Below, one piece after another: positions 25,289 to 35,307 of a stretch of 64,000 bases of DNA; the first letter of the stretch is position 1, and each line of letters starts with the position of its first letter. Source of the DNA: Alteromonas sp. MMG017 (lineage in GTDB: Bacteria > Pseudomonadota > Gammaproteobacteria > Enterobacterales > Alteromonadaceae); NCBI RefSeq assembly GCF_018100795.1, contig NZ_JAGJDY010000008.1:186001-250000 (forward strand), read 5' to 3'. Position numbers and translations under genes: made by a program. Below the pieces are notes generated by a model. It worked only from the letters and a program-made list of their open reading frames with translations. It had not been told where the DNA came from and made no database searches.

Positions 25289-26803
25289 TTACTTACTGGT
25301 TCGGCACTCGGCCAGTAGGGTAGGAAGGCCTGCACTGTTTTCTTGCTCAAGCCTTACATCAAACTTCCACAATCTATGAAGATGACGCATAACCTCACCT
25401 TTGGAGTTTCCTAACGGAATGCCATGTTGAGGTACGTAGCGAAGTGTCAAAGATCTATCACCTCTTACATCAACGTTATATACCTGAATATTAGGTTCTA
25501 AATTACTTAAATTATATTGGGCAGAGAGTTTTTCTCTAATAGTACGATAGCCGTTCTCATCATGAATAGCGCTCACACTCACATAGGAATTGCTCGCGTC
25601 GTCCTCCAAGGCAAATAATTTAAAATCTCGCATTAACTTAGGTGATAAAAACTGACTGATAAAACTCTCATCTTTAAAGTTATGCATAGCGAAATGTACG
25701 GTTTCAAGCCAATCTTTTCCTGCGATAGTCGGTAAGTATTCATAGTCTTCTTTGGTGGGAGATTGGCACACCCGTTTGATATCCATAAACATGGAGAACC
25801 CTAGCGCATAAGGGTTAATGCCCGAATAGTAGGGGCTGTTGTAATCGGGCTGCATCACCACACTGGAATGACTGTGCAAAAACTCCATCATAAAACGGTC
25901 GCTCACTAAGCGCTCGTCATACATTTTATTTAAAATATGGTAGTGCCAAAAACAGGCCCAGCCTTCATTCATCACTTGGGTTTGTTTTTGTGGGTAAAAG
26001 TACTGAGATACTTTTCTCACAATACGAACAAGTTCACGCTGCCAAGGCTCTAACAAAGGGGCATTTTTTTCAATGAAGTACAGCAAGTTTTCTTGCGGCT
26101 CTGAAGGGAAGCGTAGAATATCCGTGTTTTGGCTTTTAGGATTGTTTGGTAAGGTGCGCCACAGCTCATTAACTTGTGATTGCAAGTAGCGAGCACGTTC
26201 TTCTTGACGCGTTTTCTCTTCCTGAAGCGATATCTTTTGGGGTCTTTTATATCTATCCACGCCGTAATTCATTAGAGCGTGACAAGAATCTAAGATGTTT
26301 TCCACTTCCTCTACGCCGTGTTTTTGCTCACATTTGGAAATATACTTCTTGGCAAATACCAAGTAGTCGATAATAGAGCTGGCGTCTGTCCAAGTTTGAA
26401 AAAGATAGTTACCTTTAAAAAATGAGTTGTGACCATAGCATGCATGGGCCATCACTAGCGCTTGCATAGTAATGGTATTTTCTTCCATTAAGTACGCGAT
26501 GCAAGGGTCGGAATTAATCACAATTTCATAGGCCAATCCCATTTGACCTCTGCGGTACTGTTGTTCAGTTTGAATAAACTTTTTACCAAACGACCAATGG
26601 GTATAGTTTAGTGGCATACCTATACTGGCATACGCGTCCATCATTTGTTCAGCGGTAATAACCTCAATTTGGTTAGGGTAAGTGTCTAGCTTAAAATCTT
26701 TAGCAATGCGGTCTATTTCTGTTTCATACTCGGTCAGTAACGAAAACGTCCAATCTGGACCATCATCTAATTTATGTTTTTGACGGGCTTCACTTAAAGA
26801 CAT
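25289..26803 (-). CDS. SpoVR family protein (YcgB-like)
   Basis: A 504-residue soluble protein of the SpoVR family, called YcgB in E. coli. The conserved block GWACFWHYHILNKMYDERLV and the later NPYALGFSMFMDIKR are characteristic. Biochemical function is not established; in enterobacteria it belongs to the general stress (RpoS) set and works with the YeaG and YeaH proteins. A strong AGGAGG lies inside the last codons of yeaH, 7 bp before this ATG, so the three genes form one operon here, whereas in E. coli ycgB is elsewhere. Confidence 0.93.
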   Translation of the reverse strand: MSLSEARQKHKLDDGPDWTFSLLTEYETEIDRIAKDFKLDTYPNQIEVITAEQMMDAYASIGMPLNYTHWSFGKKFIQTEQQYRRGQMGLAYEIVINSDPCIAYLMEENTITMQALVMAHACYGHNSFFKGNYLFQTWTDASSIIDYLVFAKKYISKCEQKHGVEEVENILDSCHALMNYGVDRYKRPQKISLQEEKTRQEERARYLQSQVNELWRTLPNNPKSQNTDILRFPSEPQENLLYFIEKNAPLLEPWQRELVRIVRKVSQYFYPQKQTQVMNEGWACFWHYHILNKMYDERLVSDRFMMEFLHSHSSVVMQPDYNSPYYSGINPYALGFSMFMDIKRVCQSPTKEDYEYLPTIAGKDWLETVHFAMHNFKDESFISQFLSPKLMRDFKLFALEDDASNSYVSVSAIHDENGYRTIREKLSAQYNLSNLEPNIQVYNVDVRGDRSLTLRYVPQHGIPLGNSKGEVMRHLHRLWKFDVRLEQENSAGLPTLLAECRTSK

Positions 26804-26806
26804 GGG

Positions 26807-28093
26807 CTAACCTCCTGGCGTACTTAACTGCTCAGTACGCTTAAATATTTCTCTGAATACAGGGTAAATATCATCCGGTGTTTGAATGTGCTTACATACT
26901 AAGTTGTCATAAGACTGACTTACCTTTTCGTATTCTCGCCAAAGGGTTTGGTGTTGGCGTTCGGTTATTTCAATATAGGCAAAGTAACGGGTGGCGGGTA
27001 ATAGATTGTTGACTAAAAGTGAGCTACATAAAGGTGAATCATCGGCCCAGTTATCCCCATCTGACGCCTGGGCCGCGTAGATATTCCAATTACCGTCGCT
27101 AAACCTTTCTCGCACAATGTCATCCATTAGCTTTAGTGCGCTAGAAACAATAGTGCCGCCGGTTTCTTGAGAATAGAAAAACTCTTGCTCGTCGACTTCT
27201 TTCGCTTGAGTATGGTGGCGGATGTACACCACCTCTACATTTTCGTAGGTACGGGTTAAAAACAAATACAATAAAATATAAAAGCGCTTGGCCACATCTT
27301 TGGTCGCTTGATCCATAGAGCCTGAAACATCCATTAAACAAAACATTACTGCTTTGCTTGTGGGGATAGGGCGCTTATCGAAGTTTTTGAAACGTAAATC
27401 GAAGGTGTCGATAAAAGGGACTTTAGCGACTTTGGCCTTAAGTAGTGCGAGTTCTTTTTCAATTTCTTCAATGGCAAGCGCATTGTCAGAAGGCGCAGCA
27501 ATTAACAAGGCTAACTGTTCTTCTAACTCTCTAATACGCTTACGAGTAGAACCGGTTAACGCTATCCGTCTTGCTACCGACCCCTTTAAAGACCGAACAA
27601 TGTCTAAATTACTCGGCACACCGTCAGTCTGATACCCAGCACGATAGGTTTCATGTTGAATCACTTTATCAAACTGATTTTTCTTTAAATTAGGCAGTGC
27701 CAAATCGTCGAACAAAATATCCAAGTATTCGTCTTTTGATATGGAAAAAACAAATTCGTCTTCTCCCTCGCCGCTATTGCCGGCTTCACCATCACCAGAA
27801 CCTTGCCCCGCACCACCGGGTGGGCGGTCAATTTTATCGCCGGCAATGAATTGGTCATTGCCGGGGTGGACGATGTCCCGCTTGCCTCCTTTTCCTGTGT
27901 GAAATACAGGTTCGGAAATATCGCGAGTAGGAATACTTACCTGCTCGCCCGAGTCTAGGTCGGTAACAGAACGTTTACCAACGGCATCGGTAACAGCACG
28001 CTTTATCTGTTGTTTATAGCGTTTAATAAAGCGCTGTCTGTTTACCGTGCTTTTGCCTTTACTGTTAAGTCTTCGGTCGATGAAATGCGCCAT
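26807..28093 (-). CDS. yeaH: YeaH family protein (DUF444, VWA-like)
   Basis: A 428-residue protein matching E. coli YeaH (427) from [22 protein letters not shown] onward. The C-terminal half has a von Willebrand A-like pattern, with the metal-site motif [12 protein letters not shown] and later SDGDNW. The middle is Gly/Glu-rich and low in complexity. The start is taken at ATG 28093 on homology; an in-frame GTG at 28171 would overlap prkA and add 26 unsupported residues. It lies between prkA and spoVR and is thought to act with the PrkA-type kinase in the starvation and stress response. Confidence 0.92.
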   Translation of the reverse strand: MAHFIDRRLNSKGKSTVNRQRFIKRYKQQIKRAVTDAVGKRSVTDLDSGEQVSIPTRDISEPVFHTGKGGKRDIVHPGNDQFIAGDKIDRPPGGAGQGSGDGEAGNSGEGEDEFVFSISKDEYLDILFDDLALPNLKKNQFDKVIQHETYRAGYQTDGVPSNLDIVRSLKGSVARRIALTGSTRKRIRELEEQLALLIAAPSDNALAIEEIEKELALLKAKVAKVPFIDTFDLRFKNFDKRPIPTSKAVMFCLMDVSGSMDQATKDVAKRFYILLYLFLTRTYENVEVVYIRHHTQAKEVDEQEFFYSQETGGTIVSSALKLMDDIVRERFSDGNWNIYAAQASDGDNWADDSPLCSSLLVNNLLPATRYFAYIEITERQHQTLWREYEKVSQSYDNLVCKHIQTPDDIYPVFREIFKRTEQLSTPGG

Positions 28094-28136
28094 AACCACC
28101 TGCTTGTCATAGGGTGAACCACGAGTAAATAGCCCA

Positions 28137-30059
28137 TTATGAGGCTTTACGAACTCGTAAATACCACTCACACAATAGTCTGACTTGCTTTTGTGTATAG
28201 CCTTTTTCCGTCATTCGATTCACAAAGTCGTCATGCTTTTTCTGTTCGTCGGCCGACCCTTTGGTATTGAACGAAATAACTGGCAGCAAATCTTCCGTGT
28301 TGGAAAACATTTTCTTTTCAATCACAGTGCGTAATTTTTCATAACTCGTCCACGATGGGTTTTTACCGCCATTGTTGGCCCGTGCGCGAAGTACGAAATT
28401 CACTATCTCATTACGGAAGTCTTTAGGGTTGCTAATTCCCGCAGGCTTTTCGGTTTTTTCAAGTTCAGCGTTTAGCGACGCGCGGTCAAAAAGTTGACCG
28501 GTTTCAGGGTCGCGATATTCTTGATCTTGGATCCAAAAATCTGCATAGGTGACATAGCGGTCAAAAAGATTCTGCCCGTATTCTGAGTAAGATTCCAAAT
28601 ACGCGGTTTGAATTTCTTTACCGATAAACTCAACATATTTTGGTATGAGGTAGCCTTTTAAAAATTCTAAATATTGCTCACTTAAATCAGGTGGAAATTG
28701 CTCACGCTCAATCTGTCTTTCAAGCACGTAGAACAAATGGACAGGGTTGGCAGCCACTTCTTGATGATCGAAGTTAAACACTCGGGATAGTATTTTAAAG
28801 GCAAAGCGGGTGGATAGCCCTTCCATGCCTTCATCTACGCCGGCATAGTCTCGGTATTCTTGATACGACTTGGCTTTAGGGTCGGTGTCTTTTAAACTTT
28901 CGCCATCGTACACCCGCATTTTTGAGAATAAACTTGAGTTTTCTGGTTCTTTCAATCTTGAAAGCACGGTAAATTGAGCTAAGCATTCAAGGGTATCTGG
29001 CGCGCACGGTGCCCCTTTAAGTTCACTGCTATCTAGCAATTTACGGTAGATATGAATTTCTTCACTTACTCGCAAACAGTAAGGCACTTTTACAATATAG
29101 ACTCGGTCTAGAAAGGCTTCATTGTTCTTGTTGTTTCTAAATGTTTGCCACTCTGATTCATTTGAGTGAGCTAAAATCAGGCCATCAAAAGGTAACGCTG
29201 AAAAGCCTTCGGTTGGGTTATAATTGCCTTCTTGAGTGGCAGTAAGCAGCGGATGTAGCACTTTAATGGGCGCCTTGAACATTTCCACAAACTCCATCAA
29301 CCCCTGATTCGCTTTACACAGTGAGCCCGAGTAGCTGTAGGCATCTGGGTCATTTTGTGCGTATTGCTCTAACCGGCGAATATCTACCTTACCTACCAAG
29401 GCTGAAATATCTTGGTTGTTCTCATCGCCAGGCTCAGTTTTCGCAATACCCACTTGATCGAGCACAGAAGGGTAAACACGCACTACTTTGAATTTCGTGA
29501 TGTCACCATTGTATTCATGCAAGCGCTTGCGCGCCCAGGGCGACATAATGGTCTTTAAGTAGCGTTTGGGAATGCCATATTCTTGCTCGAGTAAATGGCC
29601 GTCTTCTTTGGCGTCAAATAAGCAAAATGGATGGTCGTTTACCGGAGAGCCTTTAATGGTATAAATCGGTACGTGTTGCATAAGCTCTTTTAAACGCTCA
29701 GCTAACGACGATTTACCTCCCCCTACAGGCCCAAGTAAATAGAGAATTTGTTTCTTTTCTTCTAACCCCTGTGCGGCATGTTTTAGGTAAGAGACTATTT
29801 GTTCAATAGCTTCTTCCATACCATAAAATTCATCAAACGCGGGGTAGCGAGATATAACGCGGTTTGAAAATATGCGACTCAGTGCGGGATCCGTCGCGGT
29901 GTCTATCATTTGAGGCTCGCCAATGGCACTTAGCAATCGTTCAGCCGCATTTGCGTAAGCTGCTGCATCGTCCTTGCAAATCTCAAGGAACTCCTCAATG
30001 GTAAACTCTTCCTGCTTTCGTTCTTCGTATCGGTTTTGGTAATGTTCGAAAATACCCAT
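28137..30059 (-). CDS. yeaG: PrkA-type serine protein kinase (YeaG)
   Basis: A 640-residue protein of the PrkA family, close in length to E. coli YeaG (644). It has an N-terminal AAA-like region with Walker [15 protein letters not shown] (about residues 110-123) and a C-terminal PrkA domain. YeaG is described as a serine kinase induced by nitrogen starvation and stress. AAGAGG lies a few bases before the ATG. It is the first gene of the yeaG-yeaH-spoVR run, with a 43-bp gap to yeaH. Confidence 0.94.
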   Translation of the reverse strand: MGIFEHYQNRYEERKQEEFTIEEFLEICKDDAAAYANAAERLLSAIGEPQMIDTATDPALSRIFSNRVISRYPAFDEFYGMEEAIEQIVSYLKHAAQGLEEKKQILYLLGPVGGGKSSLAERLKELMQHVPIYTIKGSPVNDHPFCLFDAKEDGHLLEQEYGIPKRYLKTIMSPWARKRLHEYNGDITKFKVVRVYPSVLDQVGIAKTEPGDENNQDISALVGKVDIRRLEQYAQNDPDAYSYSGSLCKANQGLMEFVEMFKAPIKVLHPLLTATQEGNYNPTEGFSALPFDGLILAHSNESEWQTFRNNKNNEAFLDRVYIVKVPYCLRVSEEIHIYRKLLDSSELKGAPCAPDTLECLAQFTVLSRLKEPENSSLFSKMRVYDGESLKDTDPKAKSYQEYRDYAGVDEGMEGLSTRFAFKILSRVFNFDHQEVAANPVHLFYVLERQIEREQFPPDLSEQYLEFLKGYLIPKYVEFIGKEIQTAYLESYSEYGQNLFDRYVTYADFWIQDQEYRDPETGQLFDRASLNAELEKTEKPAGISNPKDFRNEIVNFVLRARANNGGKNPSWTSYEKLRTVIEKKMFSNTEDLLPVISFNTKGSADEQKKHDDFVNRMTEKGYTQKQVRLLCEWYLRVRKAS

Positions 30060-30253
30060 AAATACCTCTTAAAAAAACGGTTGCCCGTAATTTCAGCTTA
30101 GTCGGTATTTAGAAATAGGAAACAAAAATCATAGTAAACTTTTGTATAGATGTGAAATGTTTGGTCTAACGAAAAATGGAATTTTTTCGTTTAAATAGAG
30201 TCAAATACACCCATTAGTATTACTTAAAGGTCTGTATATTATTTAATGATGGG

Positions 30254-30280
30254 CATAAAAAAACCCGCACAAGCGGGTTT
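30254..30280 (-). terminator. Intrinsic terminator of sodB
   Basis: On the minus strand AAACCCGC pairs with GCGGGTTT across a TTGT loop and is followed by a run of seven T. It lies 22 bp after the sodB stop. Confidence 0.9.
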
Positions 30281-30301
30281 ATAAAATTTACCTGAAAATG
30301 A

Positions 30302-30883
30302 TTACGCGAAGTTCGCGCTAGCAAATTCCCAGTTAGCAAGTGCCCAGAAGTTTTCTAGGTACTTAGGACGCACGTTACGGTAATCGATGTAGTAAGCGTG
30401 TTCCCAAAGGTCAACAGTCAATACAGGCGTAAGCTCGTCACCAGAAATTGGTGTTTCAGCGTTACTTGTATTTACGATGTCTAGAGAACCGTCAGTAGCT
30501 TTCACTAACCAAGTCCAGCTAGATCCAAAGTTGTTCACTGCTTTGTCGTTGAATGCAGCTTGGAAGTCAGCGAATGAGCCCCATTTTGCATTGATTGCGT
30601 CAGCAAGTGCACCAGTAGGTTCGCCGCCGCCATTTGGGCTTAAGCAGTTCCAGTAGAACGTGTGGTTCCAAACTTGTGCTGCATTGTTGAAAACGCCACC
30701 TTCAGAAGACTTGATGATCTCTTCTAGGCTTTTGCTTTCCAAATCAGTACCTTCAACTAAACCGTTTAATTTAGTTACGTAAGTAGCGTGATGCTTGCCG
30801 TAGTGATAGTCCAGCGTTTCAGAAGAAATATGCGGTTCAAGTGCATTTTTTTCGTATGGTAATGCTGGTAATTCAAAAGCCAT
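30302..30883 (-). CDS. sodB: Iron superoxide dismutase
   Basis: SodB removes superoxide in the cytoplasm using Fe. The 193-residue sequence begins AFELPALPYEKNALEPHIS and has metal-ligand blocks YHYGKHHATYV, QVWNHTFYWN and VDLWEHAYYIDY. The GSFADFQAAF and NNFGSSWTWLV segments are typical of Fe-type enzymes from gammaproteobacteria. The gene has GGAG before the ATG and its own terminator. It is monocistronic. Ferric repression relief through Fur and a small RNA is known in enterobacteria but cannot be shown here. Confidence 0.97.
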   Translation of the reverse strand: MAFELPALPYEKNALEPHISSETLDYHYGKHHATYVTKLNGLVEGTDLESKSLEEIIKSSEGGVFNNAAQVWNHTFYWNCLSPNGGGEPTGALADAINAKWGSFADFQAAFNDKAVNNFGSSWTWLVKATDGSLDIVNTSNAETPISGDELTPVLTVDLWEHAYYIDYRNVRPKYLENFWALANWEFASANFA

Positions 30884-31392
30884 ATCGGTCTCCGTGTTGG
30901 TTTAATGTTTTTAAACAACGTTAATTTAAGCTCGTAATGCCTGTTCAACGAGCCTGTATAAATACTTTATCTAAGATGCTTATTTTATAATAGCAAAAGC
31001 ATGTTGTAGATGTAGGGGCAAATTTGTATAACTCAATGACAAATTTATGAAAATTCTAAATTCTTGTCTAGTTATAATAATTGCCCTTTAAATCCCCATA
31101 TCGTGAATGCTCGATGACGATGCGTAGCAGCCACGTCGCAAACAATAGAAACTAGGGTACTGATAGTAAGTAATATCTGCGTAAGATATAAGATCACTTT
31201 CATCTTACCAATGCGACTAGGCTATATGAGATTATTGCCATCCACAATTGGTGTGAGCATCACAGGTTATATAAATACCTTTTTCAGATGCGGTGAGTAT
31301 AAACCCCTACAAGAAACTATGATAATATTACCCTTGAATTCTACACGCTCATTCCCACTTATAGGGAATAACTTTTCCGCTGAGAGGACCTG
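30884..31392. other. 509-bp spacer between divergent sodB and grxD
   Basis: The spacer is AT-rich and holds the promoters of both genes. A TATAAT at 31073-31078 lacks a good -35. ATTCCC (31351-31356) and GGGAAT (31364-31369) form a small palindrome just before grxD. A 60-codon frame at 31211-31393 has no ribosome site or recognisable sequence and is treated as chance. Confidence 0.5.
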
Positions 31393-31743
31393 ATGGATAA
31401 CACTGAAACACAATCCACCGTAGACAGAATTAAGCAACAAATTGAAGAAAACCCTATTCTTTTATATATGAAGGGTTCTCCTAAACTGCCAAGTTGTGGT
31501 TTTTCTTCACAAGCATCACAAGCACTAATGGGCTGTGGTGAACCGTTTGCGTATGTAGACATTTTGCAAAACCCAGATATTCGCGCTGAATTACCAAAGT
31601 ATGCGAACTGGCCAACTTTCCCACAATTATGGGTAGACGGCGAGTTAGTAGGTGGTTGTGATATCATTATGGAAATGTTTCAACAAAACGAATTGCAGCC
31701 GTTAATTAAAGAAACGGCAGAGAAACACAAGACTGAAGAATAA
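31393..31743 (+). CDS. grxD: Monothiol glutaredoxin, Grx4 type
   Basis: A 116-residue CGFS glutaredoxin. The active site reads PKLPSCGFSSQASQAL, and the glutathione-binding TFPQLWVDGELVGGCDI is intact. GrxD carries or transfers [2Fe-2S] clusters, often with BolA-type partners, rather than acting as a strong thiol reductase. AGAGGACC precedes the ATG. It is monocistronic and ended by a clear terminator, and is paired divergently with sodB, both tied to iron and redox balance. Confidence 0.96.
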   Translation: MDNTETQSTVDRIKQQIEENPILLYMKGSPKLPSCGFSSQASQALMGCGEPFAYVDILQNPDIRAELPKYANWPTFPQLWVDGELVGGCDIIMEMFQQNELQPLIKETAEKHKTEE

Positions 31744-31750
31744 GATTAGA

Positions 31751-31775
31751 AAGCCGGCAATTAGCCGGCTTTTTT
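31751..31775 (+). terminator. Intrinsic terminator of grxD
   Basis: AAGCCGGC (31751-31758) pairs with GCCGGCTT (31764-31771) and is followed by a T-run. Confidence 0.93.
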
Positions 31776-32036
31776 GATTAAAAACCCGCAAAATCACACC
31801 ACTTTCAATTCCCGTAAATACTAATAGACAGACCAGAAAACAAAATCCTCTATGGTTTGAAAATAAATAATTATTTTGTGCAAAAACGTTTGTTTTATAG
31901 GAGCTTACATCTTATAAAAACCGGGTGCTGACAAGTATATGGTCAGTGTTAAAGGTATAAAATAACTATCACTCGCTGCACTTATTACGTTCATGAAAGC
32001 GTAGAGGTGACAGGGGGAAAATCCCGGGAAACCACT

Positions 32037-34598
32037 ATGAATACATCTTTGTCTTTATTGACCAAACACGTTCGAGGCGTACTTGCTGCGTCAGCGGCAT
32101 TTTCTGTTATGGCCATCGCGCCAGTACATGCCCAAGAAGCAGCCGATGCTGCAGAAGCGAGCGCAGAAGATTATGAACAAATCGCTATCGTAGGTTCACG
32201 CGCAGCACCACGTTCTGTCGCTGAATCTGCAGTACCTATCGATATTATCTCTGATGAAGAATTTAAAAATCAGGGTGCCACCGATGTTGTCTCTATGATG
32301 CAAACGGTTGTTCCGTCGTTTAACGTTAACGACCAACCTATTAATGATGCATCTACCCTAGTTCGTCCTGCTAACCTTCGTGGTATGGCATCAGATCACA
32401 CCCTAGTGCTAGTAAACGGTAAGCGACGTCACCGTTCTGCTGTAATCACATTTCTAGGTGGTGGCTTGTCTGACGGTGCACAAGGCCCAGATATCTCGGT
32501 TATTCCAGCAGCAGCTTTGAAACAAATTGAAGTATTACGTGATGGTGCTGCGGCGCAGTATGGTTCAGACGCCATTGCCGGTGTTATTAACTTCGTATTA
32601 AACGATGCGTCGGAAGGCGGCTCATTTGAAGCACGCTACGGCTCGTATTATGAAGGTGACGGCGACATGATTCAGCTGTCTGGTAATATTGGTATGCCTT
32701 TATCTGACAAAGGTTTCATAAACCTTTCTGCAGAATACCGTACTGCCGATGATACTTCTCGCAGCGTTCAGCGTGATGATGCCGCAGGCCTAGTGGCTGG
32801 TGGAAATACCTTTGTTGCCGACCCTGCGCAAATTTGGGGTTCTCCTGAAATTAAACACGACTACAAACTTTTCGCTAACCTAGGGTTAGAGCTAAGTGAT
32901 ACTGCAGAAGCCTATATGTTCGGTAACTTCGCTGAGCGTGAAGTGGAAGGTGGTTTCTACTACCGTAACCCGCACACTCGTGGCGGTGTTTACGCGGCTG
33001 ATGATGGCTCATTGTTGGTAGGTGACTTAACCGACGACCTTTCAGGTAACTGTCCTACTGACATCATGCCTGGTGACAACGTGTTAACGAACGAACGTTA
33101 CATCAATGAAGTGGCTAATAACCCTGATTGCTTCGCGTTCAACGAAATTTTACCAGGTGGTTTCACACCGCGCTTTGGTGGAACGGTCACCGATATGTCA
33201 TTGGTATTTGGAACCCGTGGCGAGTTAGCTAACGACATCACTTATGATGTAAGCTTGAACTTGGGTGAAAACGAAGTTGATTTTGTTATCAGCAACACTA
33301 TCAACCCATCATTAGGTCCCGATACGCCCTTCGAGTTTAGCCCTGGTCGTTACACGCAGTCAGAGCAAACCCTTGACGTAGATTTCACTAAACCTTTCGA
33401 AATTGGCTTATATGAGCCGTTATTTGTAGCAAGTGGTTTCCAATACCGCCATGAAAGCTACGAGAGTTTTGCAGGTGATTCTGCGTCTTATGAAATTGGT
33501 CCACTAGCCTCACAAGGTTTTGGTATTGGTTCGAATGGTTTCCCTGGTTTAGCGGCAAACAGCCAAGGCCTAGTGTCGCGTCATAACATCGCGTTCTACG
33601 TAGATGCAGAAGCGTACATTACTGAAACCTTCATGTTAGCGGGTGCTATTCGTTACGAGGATTACTCAGACTTTGGTGATACTACCAAAGGTAAAGTGGC
33701 GTTCCGCTGGCAAGCACTTGAAAACATCGCCTTCCGTGGTGCTTTCTCAACAGGCTTTAAAGCGCCTACATTGGGTCAAAGCAACGTTCGTAACGTAACC
33801 ACAGCGTTTGGTACTGATGGCAAGCTTATCGACCGTGCTACCCTTCCGCCTACCGATCCAGTATCACAACTTAAAGGTGGTGAGCAGCTTACTCCGGAAG
33901 AATCTGAAAGTATCACGTTTGGTGTAGTAGCAGACTTTGATAACGGTTTGTTCATTACAGCTGATTACTACAACATCGAATTGACTGACCGAATCAGTAC
34001 TGCTTCTGGTATTGCGCTTACTGATGAAGATATTGCGATTTTGCTAGATCAGGGCATCAACGATGCGTCTAGCTTCACTGAAATTAGCTTCTTCACTAAT
34101 GACTTCGATACGACTACCGAAGGTCTTGATGTTGTAGCTAACTACAGCATGGACATGTTTGAAGGCGAAACTAAGTTCTCGCTAGCGTATAACTGGACGT
34201 CTACTGAAGTAGATAGAGCATCTGATAATATTTCAGCTGAACGTATCCGCATGTTGGAAGATAACCTTCCGGCAGTACGCTACAGTGCAACAGCTAACCA
34301 TACCAATGGTGACTGGCGCTTCCTAGCTCGCCTTAACTATTTCGGTAGCATCTATGAAGATCACCTAGATTCAGCACTACCTATCGATAAAGTAGGGTCT
34401 GAAATCACGATTGATTTGGAAATGGCTTATAACTTCACAGAAGAGCTGACTGTAACAGTGGGTGCGAAAAACGCGTTTGATGAGTACCCAGATGAAAACA
34501 CGCAGTATGCAGGTATTGCAGGTTCATTGTATCCGACTACGTCTCCCATCGGCATCAATGGCGGTTTCTATTACCTGAGAGGTGTTTACACTTTCTAA
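32037..34598 (+). CDS. TonB-dependent receptor without STN domain
   Basis: An outer-membrane receptor of about 853 residues for energised uptake of an unknown ligand. A signal peptide ends near VHAQEA. A plug domain follows (QIAIVGSRAAPRSVAESAVPIDI, then PANLRGMASDHTLVLVNGKRRHRSA and QYGSDAIAGVINFVLND). A beta-barrel runs to a C-terminus ending in aromatic residues (YYLRGVYTF). The start is taken at ATG 32037, which gives a normal signal peptide; an upstream GTG at 32007 is possible. The plug is nearly identical to that of the STN receptor at 36.6 kb. It precedes the sigma and FecR genes and has its own terminator, so it may be a target of that sigma factor. Confidence 0.93.
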   Translation: MNTSLSLLTKHVRGVLAASAAFSVMAIAPVHAQEAADAAEASAEDYEQIAIVGSRAAPRSVAESAVPIDIISDEEFKNQGATDVVSMMQTVVPSFNVNDQPINDASTLVRPANLRGMASDHTLVLVNGKRRHRSAVITFLGGGLSDGAQGPDISVIPAAALKQIEVLRDGAAAQYGSDAIAGVINFVLNDASEGGSFEARYGSYYEGDGDMIQLSGNIGMPLSDKGFINLSAEYRTADDTSRSVQRDDAAGLVAGGNTFVADPAQIWGSPEIKHDYKLFANLGLELSDTAEAYMFGNFAEREVEGGFYYRNPHTRGGVYAADDGSLLVGDLTDDLSGNCPTDIMPGDNVLTNERYINEVANNPDCFAFNEILPGGFTPRFGGTVTDMSLVFGTRGELANDITYDVSLNLGENEVDFVISNTINPSLGPDTPFEFSPGRYTQSEQTLDVDFTKPFEIGLYEPLFVASGFQYRHESYESFAGDSASYEIGPLASQGFGIGSNGFPGLAANSQGLVSRHNIAFYVDAEAYITETFMLAGAIRYEDYSDFGDTTKGKVAFRWQALENIAFRGAFSTGFKAPTLGQSNVRNVTTAFGTDGKLIDRATLPPTDPVSQLKGGEQLTPEESESITFGVVADFDNGLFITADYYNIELTDRISTASGIALTDEDIAILLDQGINDASSFTEISFFTNDFDTTTEGLDVVANYSMDMFEGETKFSLAYNWTSTEVDRASDNISAERIRMLEDNLPAVRYSATANHTNGDWRFLARLNYFGSIYEDHLDSALPIDKVGSEITIDLEMAYNFTEELTVTVGAKNAFDEYPDENTQYAGIAGSLYPTTSPIGINGGFYYLRGVYTF

Positions 34599-34613
34599 AA
34601 ACGGAAACCAGGT

Positions 34614-34641
34614 AAAAGGAGGCGTTCGCCTCCTTTTATTT
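34614..34641 (+). terminator. Intrinsic terminator after the first TonB receptor
   Basis: AAAAGGAGGCG (34614-34624) pairs perfectly with CGCCTCCTTTT (34627-34637), and the T-rich right arm continues into ATTTC. Confidence 0.88.
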
Positions 34642-34745
34642 CTCTAAATACTAAAAATATAAGATTTCATCGTGCAAGAAGACCAATTAATTGGCATGAT
34701 GGTTCAATAACTGTAAGCAATTTGAAACACCTGCAAAATTTTAAT

Positions 34746-35306
34746 ATGACCAGAAAGTCGACAGTCACCGAATCCTTCTTAAAATATCGCGCAAAGCTAA
34801 TGCGTGCGGTGAGTACTATTGTGGGTGCCGACGATATAGAAGACATCGTTCAAGAAGCATTCATAAAAAGTTATGAAGCTGAGATGAATCAAGAGATTCG
34901 TTTTGAACGCACATACATGCTGAAAACAGCACGTAACTTAGCATTAAACCATGTTGCCAGAGCTGAAAATAAAAATAATCAGCCTATTGATGACATGGAC
35001 ATTTTACCCCACGAACTGGTGGGTTATAGCTTAGAAAAAAATGTAGAAAGTAAGGAACGCTTCATCCACTTTTGCCGAGCAACGGATACGTTGTCTGCGG
35101 ATGTTAAGCGGGTATTTTTACTTAAAAAAGTATATGGCATGCGCCAAAAAGACATCGCAGAACTCGTTGGTTTAAGCGAGAGTACGGTAGAAAAGCATGT
35201 CGCTAAAGGATTAATGTTGTGCTCGAAATATTTAGCCGAGCTATCTAAAGATGACGCCCCCGTGCGCACATCTCGTAATGCGACTCAGGACATAAGCCGT
35301 AGTTAA
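34746..35306 (+). CDS. ECF sigma factor, FecI-like
   Basis: A 186-residue sigma70 family factor of the extracytoplasmic type. Region 2 reads FLKYRAKLMRAVSTIVGADDIEDIVQEAFIKSYE, and region 4 reads VFLLKKVYGMRQKDIAELVGLSESTVEKHVAKGL with a clear helix-turn-helix. The start is uncertain: ATG 34746 is chosen, but a TTG at 34722 is in frame and neither has a good ribosome site. The fecR-like gene begins 1 bp after the stop. The set sigma, FecR and STN receptor is the classic cell-surface signalling arrangement. Promoter targets cannot be read directly, but the adjacent receptor genes are obvious candidates. Confidence 0.9.
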   Translation: MTRKSTVTESFLKYRAKLMRAVSTIVGADDIEDIVQEAFIKSYEAEMNQEIRFERTYMLKTARNLALNHVARAENKNNQPIDDMDILPHELVGYSLEKNVESKERFIHFCRATDTLSADVKRVFLLKKVYGMRQKDIAELVGLSESTVEKHVAKGLMLCSKYLAELSKDDAPVRTSRNATQDISRS

Positions 35307-35307
35307 C

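Noticed and set aside
28094..28171. GTG start extending YeaH by 26 residues over the end of the PrkA gene
   Set aside because: Known YeaH proteins begin at the equivalent of the FIDRRLN block, and the extension would force a 35-bp overlap with no ribosome site.
31211..31393. 60-codon frame upstream of grxD
   Set aside because: No ribosome site, no protein-like composition, and it ends on the grxD start. It is treated as chance.
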